Positions 26,464 through 35,666 are shown, counted from the stretch's first letter. The stretch is 64,000 nt of DNA from BAIKAL-G1 sp943370385 (GCA_943370385.1 CALRQT020000004.1:186001-250000); one strand, 5' to 3'. Numbers and translations: made by a program. Notes: generated from the letters alone by a model not told the origin.

Positions 26464-27570
26464 ATGAACCTGGCCCCTGGGGTGGATTCCGTTGGGATCC
26501 ACCCCTTTTTGCTGGTGCTGCTGGCCTGCGGCCTCGACCGGCTCCTGGGCGATCCCCCCGGCTGGCCCCATCCCGTGGTGGTGATGGGCTGGTGGATCAA
26601 CCGCCTGCGCCGTTTGGCCGAGTTGCTTGCCGGCGATCGCCCCTGGGCTTTGCGCCTGGCCGGTTTTGGCATCACCGGCGTGCTGGTGGGCGGCAGCGCC
26701 CTGGCGGGTTGGGGCCTGGAGCAGCTGGCCCGCTGCTGGCCGGCCCTGGGCCTGCCCCTAGTGCTCCTGGGCTTGGCCAGCGCCCTGGCGGGCCGCAGCC
26801 TGGAGCAGGCGGTGCAGGCTGTTTTGGCGGTGTTGCCCGAGCCGGAGGCGCCTGGGTCGGGAGGGCCCAAACCGGGGCAGCTGGAGCCGCAGGCCCCCGA
26901 ACCCGGCGCTTTGGAGCCGGGGCCCCTCGAGCCGGCCCGCCAACGGCTGGCCTGGTTTGTGGGCCGCGACACGGCCGATCTCGATCGGGCGGGAATTCTG
27001 CGGGCGGCGGCCGAGAGCGCCAGTGAAAACGCCGTGGACGGCCTGTTTGGTCCCCTGTTCTGGATGCTGGTCGGCGCGGCCTTGCTGTTGGCCGGCAGGG
27101 GCCATGGCGGCCCGGGACCCCTGGCCCTGGCCTGGGCCTACAAGGCCAGCAGCACCCTCGATTCGATGCTGGGCTACCGCCGCGGTCGCCTGCTCTGGCT
27201 GGGCACCGCCGGCGCCCGGCTCGATGACCTGCTCACCTGGCTGCCCTGCCGCCTGGTGGCCCTCGGCCTGCCCCTGGTGGCGGGCCAACCGCTTAAAACC
27301 TGGCGCCTGTTCCGATCGGCCCTGGTCGATGGTGCCCCCGATCCCTCCCCAAATGCGGGGGTGTCCCAGGCGGCCTACGCCCATGCCGTGGGGGTGCAGC
27401 TGGGCGGCGCCAATTGCTATGGAGGCCAGTGGCGCCAGAAACCGCTGCTGGCCCAGGGGCAACCCCTACCCGATCGGGCCGCGATTCTGAAGATCCTGGC
27501 CCTTAGCCGCCGGCTGGAATCCCTCTGGCTAGCGGTGGCCTTGGGCACTGCCTGGTCCTGCGTTCAGTAG
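26464..27570 (+). CDS. cbiB: Adenosylcobinamide-phosphate synthase
   Basis: CbiB/CobD, an integral membrane protein (368 aa) that attaches aminopropanol to adenosylcobyric acid during cobalamin synthesis. Signatures are CGLDRLLGDPPGWPHPVVVMG at the N-terminus, GRDTADLDRAGILRAAAESA, NAVDGLFGPLFWMLVG, YKASSTLDSMLGYR and SQAAYAHAVGVQLGGANCYGG. Residues about 123-155 form a Pro/Glu/Gly insertion between membrane helices that is not typical. ATG at 26464 is 37 bases after ilvC. Its end overlaps the convergent sugar-transferase gene by 7 bases. Confidence 0.92.
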   Translation: MNLAPGVDSVGIHPFLLVLLACGLDRLLGDPPGWPHPVVVMGWWINRLRRLAELLAGDRPWALRLAGFGITGVLVGGSALAGWGLEQLARCWPALGLPLVLLGLASALAGRSLEQAVQAVLAVLPEPEAPGSGGPKPGQLEPQAPEPGALEPGPLEPARQRLAWFVGRDTADLDRAGILRAAAESASENAVDGLFGPLFWMLVGAALLLAGRGHGGPGPLALAWAYKASSTLDSMLGYRRGRLLWLGTAGARLDDLLTWLPCRLVALGLPLVAGQPLKTWRLFRSALVDGAPDPSPNAGVSQAAYAHAVGVQLGGANCYGGQWRQKPLLAQGQPLPDRAAILKILALSRRLESLWLAVALGTAWSCVQ

Positions 27571-28322
27571 GCGCCGCGGTCGCGGGGAAATAGAACCACG
27601 CCAATCGTGCGCAGGATGATCTGCAGGTCGAGCCAAACGGTGCGGTGGCGGGCGTAATGGAGATCGAGCCGCACCCGGTTGGGGTAGCTGAGGTTGTTGC
27701 GGCCCGACACCTGCCACAGGCCGGTCATGCCGGGACGCACCGCCAGCACCGCATCCATCGAGCGGCCGTAGCGCTCCAGCTCATCCCACACGATCGGCCG
27801 GGGGCCCACCACGCTCATCTGGCCCTTGAGCACATTGATGAACTGGGGCAGTTCATCGAGGCTGGAGCGGCGCAGGAAGCGGCCGATTGGGGTGATGCGG
27901 GGATCGGCCTTCAGTTTGAAATCGCGGGCGAATTCGGCCCGCAATTCTTCCGAGGAGGCCAACACGGAGGCCAGATGGCGGTCGGCATCTTTGCGCATCG
28001 TGCGGAACTTGATGCAGCCGAAGGATTTGTAGCCCCGGCCAATGCGGCGCTGCACGTAGAACACCGAGCCGCGCGAACTCAGCTTCACCACCAACGCCAG
28101 CACCAGAAACACTGGCGCGCCAAGGCTGAGCACCCCTAGCGAGAAGACAATGTCGCCGGCGCGCTTGATCACCCGACCACGGAGCGACTGGCCCGCCAGC
28201 AGACGATGGGCCGTGGGATCGGCCGGAATCGTGGCCAGGGGACTCAAACGCGGCGCGGCCCCAGGCAACGATGGCTTCATTAAACCGGCCCAGCCCCAGC
28301 CGATCTGGGCCCGGGCGGTCAC
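27564..28322 (-). CDS. Undecaprenyl-phosphate sugar phosphotransferase
   Basis: A 252-residue bacterial sugar transferase (WbaP/RfbP class) that starts polysaccharide repeat synthesis by moving a sugar phosphate to undecaprenyl phosphate. It has one hydrophobic hairpin (IVFSLGVLSLGAPVFLVLALV) and the catalytic domain motifs KSFGCIKFRTM, RRSSLDELPQFINVLKG, SVVGPRPI and RPGMTGLWQVSGRN. GTG at 28322 or ATG at 28280 can be the start. It pairs with the glycosyltransferase gene just upstream, 84 bases away on the same strand. Confidence 0.93.
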   Translation of the reverse strand: MTARAQIGWGWAGLMKPSLPGAAPRLSPLATIPADPTAHRLLAGQSLRGRVIKRAGDIVFSLGVLSLGAPVFLVLALVVKLSSRGSVFYVQRRIGRGYKSFGCIKFRTMRKDADRHLASVLASSEELRAEFARDFKLKADPRITPIGRFLRRSSLDELPQFINVLKGQMSVVGPRPIVWDELERYGRSMDAVLAVRPGMTGLWQVSGRNNLSYPNRVRLDLHYARHRTVWLDLQIILRTIGVVLFPRDRGAY

Positions 28323-28406
28323 TCAGGCCAGAGGCACACAAAATCGAGGCTTGATCCAGTTGCCTGGCCAGCAGGCTGGGGGCTCAGGTGGCAGGGCCCC
28401 TGCCAT

Positions 28407-29618
28407 TCAGGCTCCCAAGTCTTCCCAGGCCAGGGCCGTGCTGCGTCGGGCCCGCCGCTGGCCGTGGTCATGCCAGGCGCGATCCAGCACCGCGGCGAAC
28501 CGTTGGCGGAATTGGACTCCACTGAAGCGCCCAGCCCAGGCCCGCTGACGCTCCGGTGGCAGCTGGCGCCAGAGCTGTCCTTGGTGGAAGTGCTCCAGGG
28601 CGGCCACCAGGCTGGCGATGCTCTGCTCAGGGAACAGCAAGCCCGTGGGTTCGGCGAGGCCCTGGCTGAGGCAGCGCACCGTATCGAGCAGGCCGCCGCC
28701 CCCAAACCCGATCACCGGCGCCCCCGCCGCCATCGCCTCCACCGGCGCAATGCCGAAATCCTCCAGGCCGGCAAACACGTAGGCGCGGCATCGGGCTAAC
28801 AGCCCATTCACCGTCGCGGCGTCCTGGCGGCCGAGCAGGGTCACGGTTGGGCCGGCCAGGGCCTGCAACCGCTGGCGCTCGGGTCCATCGCCCACCACCA
28901 GCAGGGGCAATCCCGTGCGGTTGAAGGCCTCAATCACCAGGTCCACCCGCTTGTAGGGCACCAGCCGGCAGAGGCAGAGGTAGGTGTCATCGCGGGGCTG
29001 GTCCCAGCGGAACCGCTCCACGGCCACCGGCGGGTGCACCACCTCGGCGCGGCGACCCCAATAGCGGCGGATGCGTTCGGCCGTGAAGCGGGAGTTGGCC
29101 ACCAGCTGGTCGGGCCGCAGGCTGCTGGCCAGATCCCATTGGCGCAGCTGGTGCAACTGCAGGCGAATCAACGGACCCAGGGGACTGCGGGCCACGGCCG
29201 ATTGGGCCAGGTAGGCGTGCATCTGGTCCCAGGCGTAACGCACGGGGGTATGCACATAGCTGACATGCAGCTGGTCGGGACTGGTCAACACCCCCTTGGC
29301 CACCAGGTGGCTGCTGCTCACCACTAGGGGGTAGGCGCCCAGGTCGAGCTGCTCGATCGCCAGGGGCAGCAGGGGCAGGTACTGCTGCACGTGGCTGGTG
29401 CCCCAGGGCAGGGCTTGGATGAAGCTGGTGTGGATCGAGCGGCCCGCCAGCCAGCTGCCGGGACGGCGACTCTCGCCATCCACCAGGGCATGGAGCTGGG
29501 GCTGGCCCAGAAGTTGATCCAGTTCCCGCACCACTAGCTCGGCCCCCCCAACCGAGCGCGGCGTGAACCATTCGTGCACCAGGGCCGCCGGGCCAGGGAG
29601 GGAGCTCATGGGCCGCAC
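28407..29618 (-). CDS. GT4-family glycosyltransferase
   Basis: The 403-residue GT-B enzyme has the N-terminal acceptor domain opening (ALVHEWFTPRSVGGAELVVR), NSRFTAERIRRYWGR at the hinge, VVGDGPERQRLQAL and the nucleotide-sugar motif FAGLEDFGIAPVEAMAAGAP. It likely extends the lipid-linked glycan begun by the neighbouring phosphotransferase. Donor and acceptor are unknown. The N-terminal Met at 29618 is followed by Met at residue 4; either start is possible. Confidence 0.92.
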   Translation of the reverse strand: MRPMSSLPGPAALVHEWFTPRSVGGAELVVRELDQLLGQPQLHALVDGESRRPGSWLAGRSIHTSFIQALPWGTSHVQQYLPLLPLAIEQLDLGAYPLVVSSSHLVAKGVLTSPDQLHVSYVHTPVRYAWDQMHAYLAQSAVARSPLGPLIRLQLHQLRQWDLASSLRPDQLVANSRFTAERIRRYWGRRAEVVHPPVAVERFRWDQPRDDTYLCLCRLVPYKRVDLVIEAFNRTGLPLLVVGDGPERQRLQALAGPTVTLLGRQDAATVNGLLARCRAYVFAGLEDFGIAPVEAMAAGAPVIGFGGGGLLDTVRCLSQGLAEPTGLLFPEQSIASLVAALEHFHQGQLWRQLPPERQRAWAGRFSGVQFRQRFAAVLDRAWHDHGQRRARRSTALAWEDLGA

Positions 29619-29718
29619 CCTAAGGGCTGGACGTCAGCTCCAGAACAGATCACAAATGCTGTCAAGCCGTTGCCGCGCTCCGCCCCCATCTCGATGCTGG
29701 ACGCAGCAATACCCAACC

Positions 29719-29961
29719 ATGCCGATCCGCGCCCTACTGGAAGAGGCCCTCGTGGAGCCCTCGATTGGGGAAACGCCATGCTTTATCTGGCATGCCACCC
29801 CAGTTGGCATTGCGGCCCTTTGGCGCCGGGGCCAGGCTCCCACCCCACCCCCGTTTGAAGATGCCCTCAAGGAAGGCCTGGCCGTGGGCCTGGACCTCAG
29901 CCGCGAGGAGCGGGAGTTTCACCAACTGGCCGTGGGCCTGGTGCTGTTGTTCCACAGCTGA
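29719..29961 (+). CDS. Small hypothetical protein (80 aa)
   Basis: An 80-residue soluble acidic protein (MPIRALLEEALVEPSIGETP, ending LAVGLVLLFHS). The ATG at 29719 was chosen because upstream residues are antisense to the glycosyltransferase start. Codon third positions are GC-rich, supporting coding. No recognised domain; it stands alone at the edge of the gene-poor region. Confidence 0.55.
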   Translation: MPIRALLEEALVEPSIGETPCFIWHATPVGIAALWRRGQAPTPPPFEDALKEGLAVGLDLSREEREFHQLAVGLVLLFHS

Positions 29962-30002
29962 GGGAGGCGGCCCATACTGGAAGCCGGAGAAGGTCTGCCT
30001 AT

Positions 30003-30086
30003 TCAGGTGAAAACCCTGGTGGCCACTTCCACCACGGCAAAACCGATCAGGGCCATTAAGGCCAATAGGGAACTCACCTGAGACAT
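30003..30086 (-). CDS. Putative 27-residue single-span membrane peptide
   Basis: The minus strand encodes ATG to TGA with the product MSQVSSLLALMALIGFAV followed by VEVATRVFT. It is one hydrophobic helix with a short polar tail, similar in size and layout to the small subunits of cyanobacterial photosynthetic complexes, but it does not match any I remember (PetN, PetG, PsaM, PsbM, Psb30). The upstream region carries a 25-base element shared with the minus-strand gene at 33391. Evidence is limited to the ORF itself, so it may be chance. Confidence 0.35.
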   Translation of the reverse strand: MSQVSSLLALMALIGFAVVEVATRVFT

Positions 30087-30471
30087 ACCCGAATCCCCGA
30101 ACTGGGCCAATCCTAAAGAGAATCTGTAGGACCGCTAGCCCCCTGGCGGGCAAGGTCGCAATTCAACACACCCATGCCCCTTCGCCCCAGGGCTGCCAGG
30201 GCTAGGACCGCTGCTCGAGCTGGCCCCCAAGCTGGAGAGGGCCTCCTTCCGCTCGATTCGCCTGACCGGCTTGCCATCAACACGTCTTTGAGGTTGGCGC
30301 CGTCCTGAAGAGGTGGGTAGGGCCTCTCTCGGCCGGAGCTGCCCCGATGATGGGCGCGCTTCCATGGTTGTGGTGTGGCCCCCAGGGAGGCGCCAAGTCA
30401 AGGTGGCCTGAGGACGATCACAAGCCCCCCGGTAACCAAGCTGCTGAAGGGACGCAAATCCCTGGGCCTAC
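30087..30471. other. Gene-free stretch before the LysR-like gene
   Basis: About 385 bases with no supportable ORF. The only structure I see is the copy of a 25-base element at 30108-30132 and a GC-rich tail near 30300 (GGGCCTCTCTC) that recurs at 33687. Confidence 0.5.
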
Positions 30472-31359
30472 CTAATTGGCGTCACCACCAAAGCCAATGA
30501 ATTCTGGATGGGCCTCCAGCAGAGGATTGAGGCGTTGTCTCAAATCAGCGAGTAGCTTTAGCACTCGGGGATGATTTTCAAATTCCCGCTTCACCACCAG
30601 GTTGTCGCCCACCATGAGGGGGAGTTGTAGGGGCAAGAAATATTGGGGTTGGGGATAGAATGCAATCGAAAAAATCGATGCATAACCAACCAGCAACTCC
30701 GATTCCCAGCGCCCCTCCCACTTGTCTCGGTTGTATCGGCTGATCCGGGAAGGGGAATTCCACAGGCCCAAGCTTTTTAAGCAGGCTTCAAATTTCGGGA
30801 ATGCCCCATCGGGCAGGGCCAGCGATGGATATTGGGAGACCATCTCAAAGGTCAGCCCATCTCCAGCGGCCAGCAAGGGGTGGTTTTCGCCAACGACCAG
30901 GTTAATCGGATGGCGTAGCAGGGGGAATGAGGCGAAATCTGGATCATCCTCATCGGGTACATCGGGATAGGCGCCAATCCAGGCGTCTAGGATGCTATTC
31001 CGCAGAAGATTGAGGGGTTGCTGTACATTGAGCAGGTCATGATTGCCTGGCAGCCAGCCTTCAGGTGTGGGATCAAGATAGGTTTTGGCTGACCAATACA
31101 TGGCCTCAATCCGAAGCGGTCGTCCGCCTAGCCAGCGATGGCGCTGATGAACGACCCGCTCCAGATTCAGGAGGTTGGCATCACCTTTGAGGTGCCATTC
31201 GCCGTTGTTCTTGGAAGCGTGAATGTTGAATATGGTTTCGCAGCGATTAATATTGCGACTGATAGTTGATTGGTGTTGCCCTAGGAGTTTGGAGGCAATT
31301 GCGCCCGATCGCAGCCACAGGACGCCATCAAGGGACGCCAGGGTATCAACATCGACCAC
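30472..31359 (-). CDS. LysR-like transcriptional regulator (atypical)
   Basis: The 295-residue protein has an N-terminal helix-turn-helix (SGAIASKLLGQHQSTISRNI) shaped like LysR regulators but lacking the usual FxxVAExGS opening, and a C-terminal effector-binding-like domain (DAWIGAYPDVPDEDDPDF, LVVGENHPLLAAGDGL, LPLMVGDNLVVKREFE). Codon use is visibly more A+T-rich than in the backbone genes, which suggests acquisition. No adjacent divergent target gene is present within 650 bases. Start is GTG at 31359. Confidence 0.7.
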   Translation of the reverse strand: MVDVDTLASLDGVLWLRSGAIASKLLGQHQSTISRNINRCETIFNIHASKNNGEWHLKGDANLLNLERVVHQRHRWLGGRPLRIEAMYWSAKTYLDPTPEGWLPGNHDLLNVQQPLNLLRNSILDAWIGAYPDVPDEDDPDFASFPLLRHPINLVVGENHPLLAAGDGLTFEMVSQYPSLALPDGAFPKFEACLKSLGLWNSPSRISRYNRDKWEGRWESELLVGYASIFSIAFYPQPQYFLPLQLPLMVGDNLVVKREFENHPRVLKLLADLRQRLNPLLEAHPEFIGFGGDAN

Positions 31360-32037
31360 GATGGATCTCAGTGAAAACAGAATTAATAGCGATTACCCTA
31401 CATCAAGTCTCTGCCCTTTAGGGTGGCGACTTCTAGTAAATGCAAAATCCGCATCCAGCCCCGACCAGGACCTGGCCATGCCCTGGTCGGGAGGGCGGTT
31501 GGGGCCTTTGTTGATCCGGCCGGTAGGCCGTGGTTCCCAAGCCAGGGCAGGTTGGTTAGGAGCACTGGCGCCTGCTTCCCCGGGCCCTGGGCGCAAGGCC
31601 CGCTCTGGGTTTGGAGTCCCCCTGGCCGCGGTGGTGAGCCCGATTTCTGCCCGATGGAAAGCTGTCTAGCTCTCGGCTTAAAGGGGTTGCGGGGGTGAGA
31701 TTAAGGCGCGTTCCAGTCCTGGCCCGGATTGGGGAGTCCCTACCTCTAGGGCTCCCAGCCCCATGGCCCTTCGGGACCTAGGCAGCTGCGCAAGGATCGC
31801 ACCCAGCCCTTGCGCCGGGGCGCCCTGGCCAGGACCGCCAGCCCCGAGCTGGTTTGCAGAAATAACAATTTGGCTGGTGTATCTTGCTGTGGGCACAGGC
31901 GTTGCCAGGGTTTGGGCGCGATTTCGCCATTGGGGGCACCGTTTGTAGCGGGGCGAACAGCGAGTGAGGGGCTTCTGCTGTACATGTGAGGCATAAAGGC
32001 CTCGTTCTGAGGTTTAAATTTTATTAATCTTTTTTCA
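31360..32037. other. Gene-free stretch between LysR-like and AraC-like genes
   Basis: A 678-base interval without a supportable gene. It is GC-rich in the middle (31440-31760) and A+T-rich at the end (around 31990-32035, TTTAAATTTTATTAATC), where the promoter of the AraC-like gene probably lies. Confidence 0.5.
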
Positions 32038-32562
32038 GTGCGCTCTTCGACGTTTGCCTCTGCTGCCGATATCTTAAGGAAATCGGCCAGTCTTTTTGAA
32101 CAACACTTTCCCCGGCCCATTGCGATCGCTGAACTGGCAAGTCACTGTCATGTCAGCACTAAAACCTTAAGCAACGTCTTCCTTGGCATTGTTGGTGAAG
32201 CCCCAAGCACAACCATCAAGCGCTGGCGATTGAAGAAGCTGGCCCATTCGATTGTCCGCAAGCCCGAAGAGTCATTGCTTTGGCATGGAATTGAAACTGG
32301 CATTGCATTTACGCGCCTAGACAAGCGTCTTTTCCAGGAAATGTATTGCCAGGATGTTTGTAGCTTTCGGCGAAGCTGTGACCAGGTGCGGCAGCAGACC
32401 GCCTCTTTTGTTCCTTGGGATGAACATTGTGATGCCACCAGGGAAATTGAATTGATTATCCAAGCCAGTGGCTGCAACCAGTTTGGGCCTATCGCTACGA
32501 ACTCCAACGGTCCTGACGATCAGGTCGGCATGCCTAGCAAAAGTCTAGTCATGATCCGTTAA
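32038..32562 (+). CDS. Truncated AraC-like HTH protein
   Basis: The 174-residue protein starts at GTG 32038, right after an A+T-rich stretch. Residues about 25-75 match the first half of an AraC DNA-binding domain (IAIAELASHCHVSTKTLSNV, then GEAPSTTIKRWRLKKLAHSI), while the second helix-turn-helix is not convincing and no effector domain is present. The C-terminal half is Cys-containing (MYCQDVCSFRRSCDQ). It may be an orphan regulator or a decayed one. Its end overlaps the convergent small gene by 18 bases. Confidence 0.6.
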   Translation: MRSSTFASAADILRKSASLFEQHFPRPIAIAELASHCHVSTKTLSNVFLGIVGEAPSTTIKRWRLKKLAHSIVRKPEESLLWHGIETGIAFTRLDKRLFQEMYCQDVCSFRRSCDQVRQQTASFVPWDEHCDATREIELIIQASGCNQFGPIATNSNGPDDQVGMPSKSLVMIR

Positions 32563-32817
32563 GATGAGGTCCTCCATCTCCACCGTTAAGCCGCAGTCGT
32601 TGAAGTTTGAGGCGGGTGGTAGCCGCAATTCCCGTAACCATTCCACGAGGAAGCGTCGATCCCGCATCGCCACCGCCAATTCGGTCACATCCAGCCCGTC
32701 ATAGTCTTCACGCCGGATAGATCGCTGTAGATCGTAGAGCTCCACGCAGATCGCGCGATAGAGAGCGTATTCACGATCGGTCAGGTGGATGATTGTTTTG
32801 CGGTAGGTTTCAACCAT
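32545..32817 (-). CDS. Small hypothetical protein (90 aa)
   Basis: A charged soluble protein (MVETYRKTIIHLTDREYALY, ending MEDLILTDHD). The ATG at 32817 was preferred over 32832 because the upstream residues add only a Gly/Arg leader. It is convergent with the AraC-like gene. No recognisable motif; predicted mainly helical. Confidence 0.5.
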   Translation of the reverse strand: MVETYRKTIIHLTDREYALYRAICVELYDLQRSIRREDYDGLDVTELAVAMRDRRFLVEWLRELRLPPASNFNDCGLTVEMEDLILTDHD

Positions 32818-33390
32818 GCCGGATCTGCCCAATCCCGGCGTGGGTGCCGGGGGATTGTCCTCGTTCCCAGCGATCGTTCTGCCGAGTTCCCATCTCCCCC
32901 TGCCTAGCCTCTAGCCAAGCCTAGGCTGAGATATCTCGGGATGGAGAAGCGCTGGGAAATTGCTGTTGATGAGCGCCATTGAGCAAGGCTTGCAGGGCAA
33001 ATGCGAGGGCTGTTGCTTACTCTTTTTTTAGCCCAATGCGGCGCCTAGCCAACCATGCGCCCAAGCAATAAAGCCCAGCGCGCCTTGGTCTGTGATTGCG
33101 ATCTGCCGAATCTTATTAATCCTTTGATCATTAATTTGGCCGATCACGCAACAGTACGGTGGTGGCTTGCTAAGGCCCAACGGCTACCTGGGGCGACCCC
33201 GTGTCGACAGCAACCTGGCCAAACCAGCCAGAGCTCCCCTGCCAGCCAATGGCAAGTAGGCCTGCTGGTTCCAGGCGGCGTTGGGAGTCGCGAAGCGTTA
33301 TTTCGCCCAGATCCGCTAGCCGTCCAGCCCCCTGGCCTGGTTGCGGCCAAGCTCTACAGCCCATTGGGGTGGCTTAGATCGCAGGCGTGT
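32818..33390. other. Gene-free stretch
   Basis: About 570 bases with mixed composition. An open frame at 33055-33402 is present on the plus strand but lacks coding character. No repeat or RNA gene is apparent. Confidence 0.45.
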
Positions 33391-33579
33391 TCAAGGTCGT
33401 AGGGCGAACAAGGGTTGCTGAGCGGCCGTCTGTCCCCGCTCGGCCCACCAATGGGGGCACTGGTTTCCTTGTAACCAGGAGGCCGTAATCACGGCACCCC
33501 AGACGCGGCAAACGCCTTCGCAGCCCTGCTGGGCGGAGAAATTGGCGCAGGAGGAGCAGTTGCGGAGCAGACCGACCAT
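33391..33579 (-). CDS. Small Cys-rich protein (62 aa)
   Basis: The product opens MVGLLRNCSSCANFSAQQGC and continues EGVCRVWGAVITASWLQGNQ, then CPHWWAERGQ. Four to five cysteines in CxxC-x8-C-x3-C spacing suggest a zinc-binding knuckle. GC3 is high, which supports coding. The ATG at 33579 directly follows a copy of the 25-base element also found at 30108. Function unknown. Confidence 0.45.
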   Translation of the reverse strand: MVGLLRNCSSCANFSAQQGCEGVCRVWGAVITASWLQGNQCPHWWAERGQTAAQQPLFALRP

Positions 33580-34276
33580 CAATTCTTAAGAGAATCTGAA
33601 GGAGCTTAGGTTCGGCCGAGTGGCTGCCTGGGCCGTCTCAGTGAAACTTCACAGGAGCACCTCGGTCGGGAGGCCAGGAGGGGGCCTCTCTCCTCAGGCG
33701 GCTCCGCTGCGGCGATAACCGGTCAGCGAGACGCGACTTCGCCTGGGCCTGGAGCCGGGGTAGCGGGTTGCAGCCTGAAAGCTCAGATTCCGGAGAGGAC
33801 TCTGCTGCAAGAAGCCTTTTTTGGCTTCAGGGGGTGGGATCTGGCAATGCAAGGAATGGAATATCCCAATAAAGTTTTGCCGTTGTGGATTGCGTCGGCT
33901 CCCTTCGCGTAGTCACGCCCTTGCTCCATCCCGGCTCCGCTTGTCGCACCCGATCGGGCGAGGGAGGCAGCCGGAAGCGCTGGCTTGGGGATGGCTGTCT
34001 TGATGGGATGCCAGGTACCCCCTAGGGCCTGGATCGCTCCTGCGCGTTTGATGGTGCCGCCATCGTCTCTCGGGGATGGCTGGCCCCAAGCGGGCCCTGG
34101 TCGCAACGACGGCCCGGTCGACCCGGGGAGCGAATGGCAGGTGATCGCCAATCGTGCCTTGATCGGGGAGATTGGCACCACCGGTTCTCCAAACCCCAGG
34201 CAGGAGTGCCCGTGGTGGCCTAAGGCCTGGGCAGGGTAGTGGTTTGACGAACGGCTGGAAAATGTCTTGGAAATGC
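33580..34276. other. Gene-free stretch
   Basis: About 700 bases. It contains the 25-base element at 33579-33603, a GAGGCC/GGCCTC inverted repeat near 33671-33690 and a small GAAGCC/GGCTTC hairpin near 33811-33828. No supportable gene on either strand. Confidence 0.5.
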
Positions 34277-34924
34277 CTAGGAGGGATGGTCAGCGCTGAA
34301 GCGTTTCAATTTGATCGTGCACAGAATTTCTTCGAGAAACAACACGATGGGGGCGACAAAGACAAACACCCCATTGACGCTGACGAATAAATTTTCCGCC
34401 AGGATCAGCAGGATGAACAGCGAGAGGCCCAGGGCCTCCACCCCCAAAAGCCAGCGCCGAATGGGGCGGGGATAGGCCTGGGCCGCCGACGCCCGTAGGG
34501 TTCTAATGGTGAGGACAAAGGCGGCTGTGTCGACCAGCAGGAAGAGCATCTGGTATTGAAAGTTAACCCATTGCGAATCACTCCATAGCCAAAAGGTACC
34601 TTGTCCCCCGCCGTAATGAATGGAGATATAGGCACTTTTCGGGATGATGACCACCACCGTCAGGATGCAGCCTAGTAGGGCCAGCTCTAGGGGGTTTAGT
34701 TTGGTGTTTAATTGCACCAAGTTGCGGATCTTGTACCACAGCAGCAACATTGTCACCGCGATCAGGATGATCGACAAGGTTGTGAACATCAAGGAGGCGC
34801 CGCCCGCGGTTGGTTGCACGTTGGGCAGGCTGGCTGGCACCAGGGTGATCGCCACGGCAAACACGCCATCCACCATGTTCAGCAGGCTGGCCGACTCCCT
34901 GGGGGTCCCCCGCATGGATGCCAT
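34277..34924 (-). CDS. TMEM175/DUF1211-like membrane protein
   Basis: A 215-residue protein with five or six hydrophobic segments (IILIAVTMLLLWYKI, LALLGCILTVVVIIP, MLFLLVDTAAFVLTIRTL, LGVEALGLSLFILLILAE, GVFVFVAPIVLFLEEIL). The N-terminal LLNMVDGVFAVAITLVPASL resembles the FSDGVFAIAxT signature of TMEM175 potassium channels, although Phe-Ser is replaced by Met-Val. The rest of the TMEM175 repeat is not obvious. Assignment is therefore tentative. The gene stands alone. Confidence 0.6.
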   Translation of the reverse strand: MASMRGTPRESASLLNMVDGVFAVAITLVPASLPNVQPTAGGASLMFTTLSIILIAVTMLLLWYKIRNLVQLNTKLNPLELALLGCILTVVVIIPKSAYISIHYGGGQGTFWLWSDSQWVNFQYQMLFLLVDTAAFVLTIRTLRASAAQAYPRPIRRWLLGVEALGLSLFILLILAENLFVSVNGVFVFVAPIVLFLEEILCTIKLKRFSADHPS

Positions 34925-35212
34925 CAGCCAAGTAGGGCAAGACTACTGCGACCCACGCCCGGCTCCTGCTGTCTAGGGCGGCCTCGGTTTAGGGCGGGGA
35001 GCCAAGGGCGAGCGAGGGAAGGGCCGCCATGGTGGTCTTGAGGGCGGAGCCATGGCCTGCCGAGGCCCGCTTGCCAGGGCGCAGGTAGCGAGGATCACCT
35101 TTTGCCGGTGGGGGTTCGTTAACACCACCCCTAGGGGGTTGCGCCGCCATGGGCGGCACCTCTAGTGTCATGGCAGCCCTACGGATGGGGCCTGGCCCCA
35201 ACCCGCAACGGC

Positions 35213-35569
35213 ATGAAGACCCTGATCAAGACCCTGGCCCACGGGCTCAGCCTCGAAGGCGAGACCAGGCCCCTGGCGCCGACGGTGTACACCACGGCGA
35301 TCCGCTCGGAGGGTGCCCTGGTGGAATCCCTGGCCGGCATTGCCCAGATCGCCCAGGGCCTGGGTTTTACCCGCTACAACGAAACGATCTATTCCCAGGA
35401 TGGTCTCAGTGCCACCTATCACGCGGAGCATGATGATTGGGCCGTGTCCCTGGCCATTGATTGCTGCACCTTGAGGAAAACGGCCTCCCTGGCGGTGAGT
35501 GGCATTCACAATGATGAGGCCTATGCCCTCTTTAATGAAGCCAGTGCCCAGCTCTTTGGCGATTGTTGA
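35213..35569 (+). CDS. Hypothetical soluble protein (118 aa)
   Basis: The protein starts MKTLIKTLAHGLSLEGETRP and has a mixed alpha/beta pattern with two adjacent cysteines (LAIDCCTLRKTAS) and a final cysteine. ATG at 35213 was chosen because upstream codons to 35165 look non-coding. Codon use fits a real gene. I do not recognise it. Confidence 0.55.
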   Translation: MKTLIKTLAHGLSLEGETRPLAPTVYTTAIRSEGALVESLAGIAQIAQGLGFTRYNETIYSQDGLSATYHAEHDDWAVSLAIDCCTLRKTASLAVSGIHNDEAYALFNEASAQLFGDC

Positions 35570-35666
35570 GTGAATAGGGCTGATTTAACCATTTTGAGTT
35601 TCGGTTGAATCCTGGTTGCCTGCGGTTTAATGGTTGCCTCCATTTCTTTTGATTGGTTTGGTGCGC

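Noticed and set aside
33055..33402. A 115-codon plus-strand frame
   Set aside because: Poor codon bias and no domain; the minus-strand Cys-rich frame at its 3' end is more credible.
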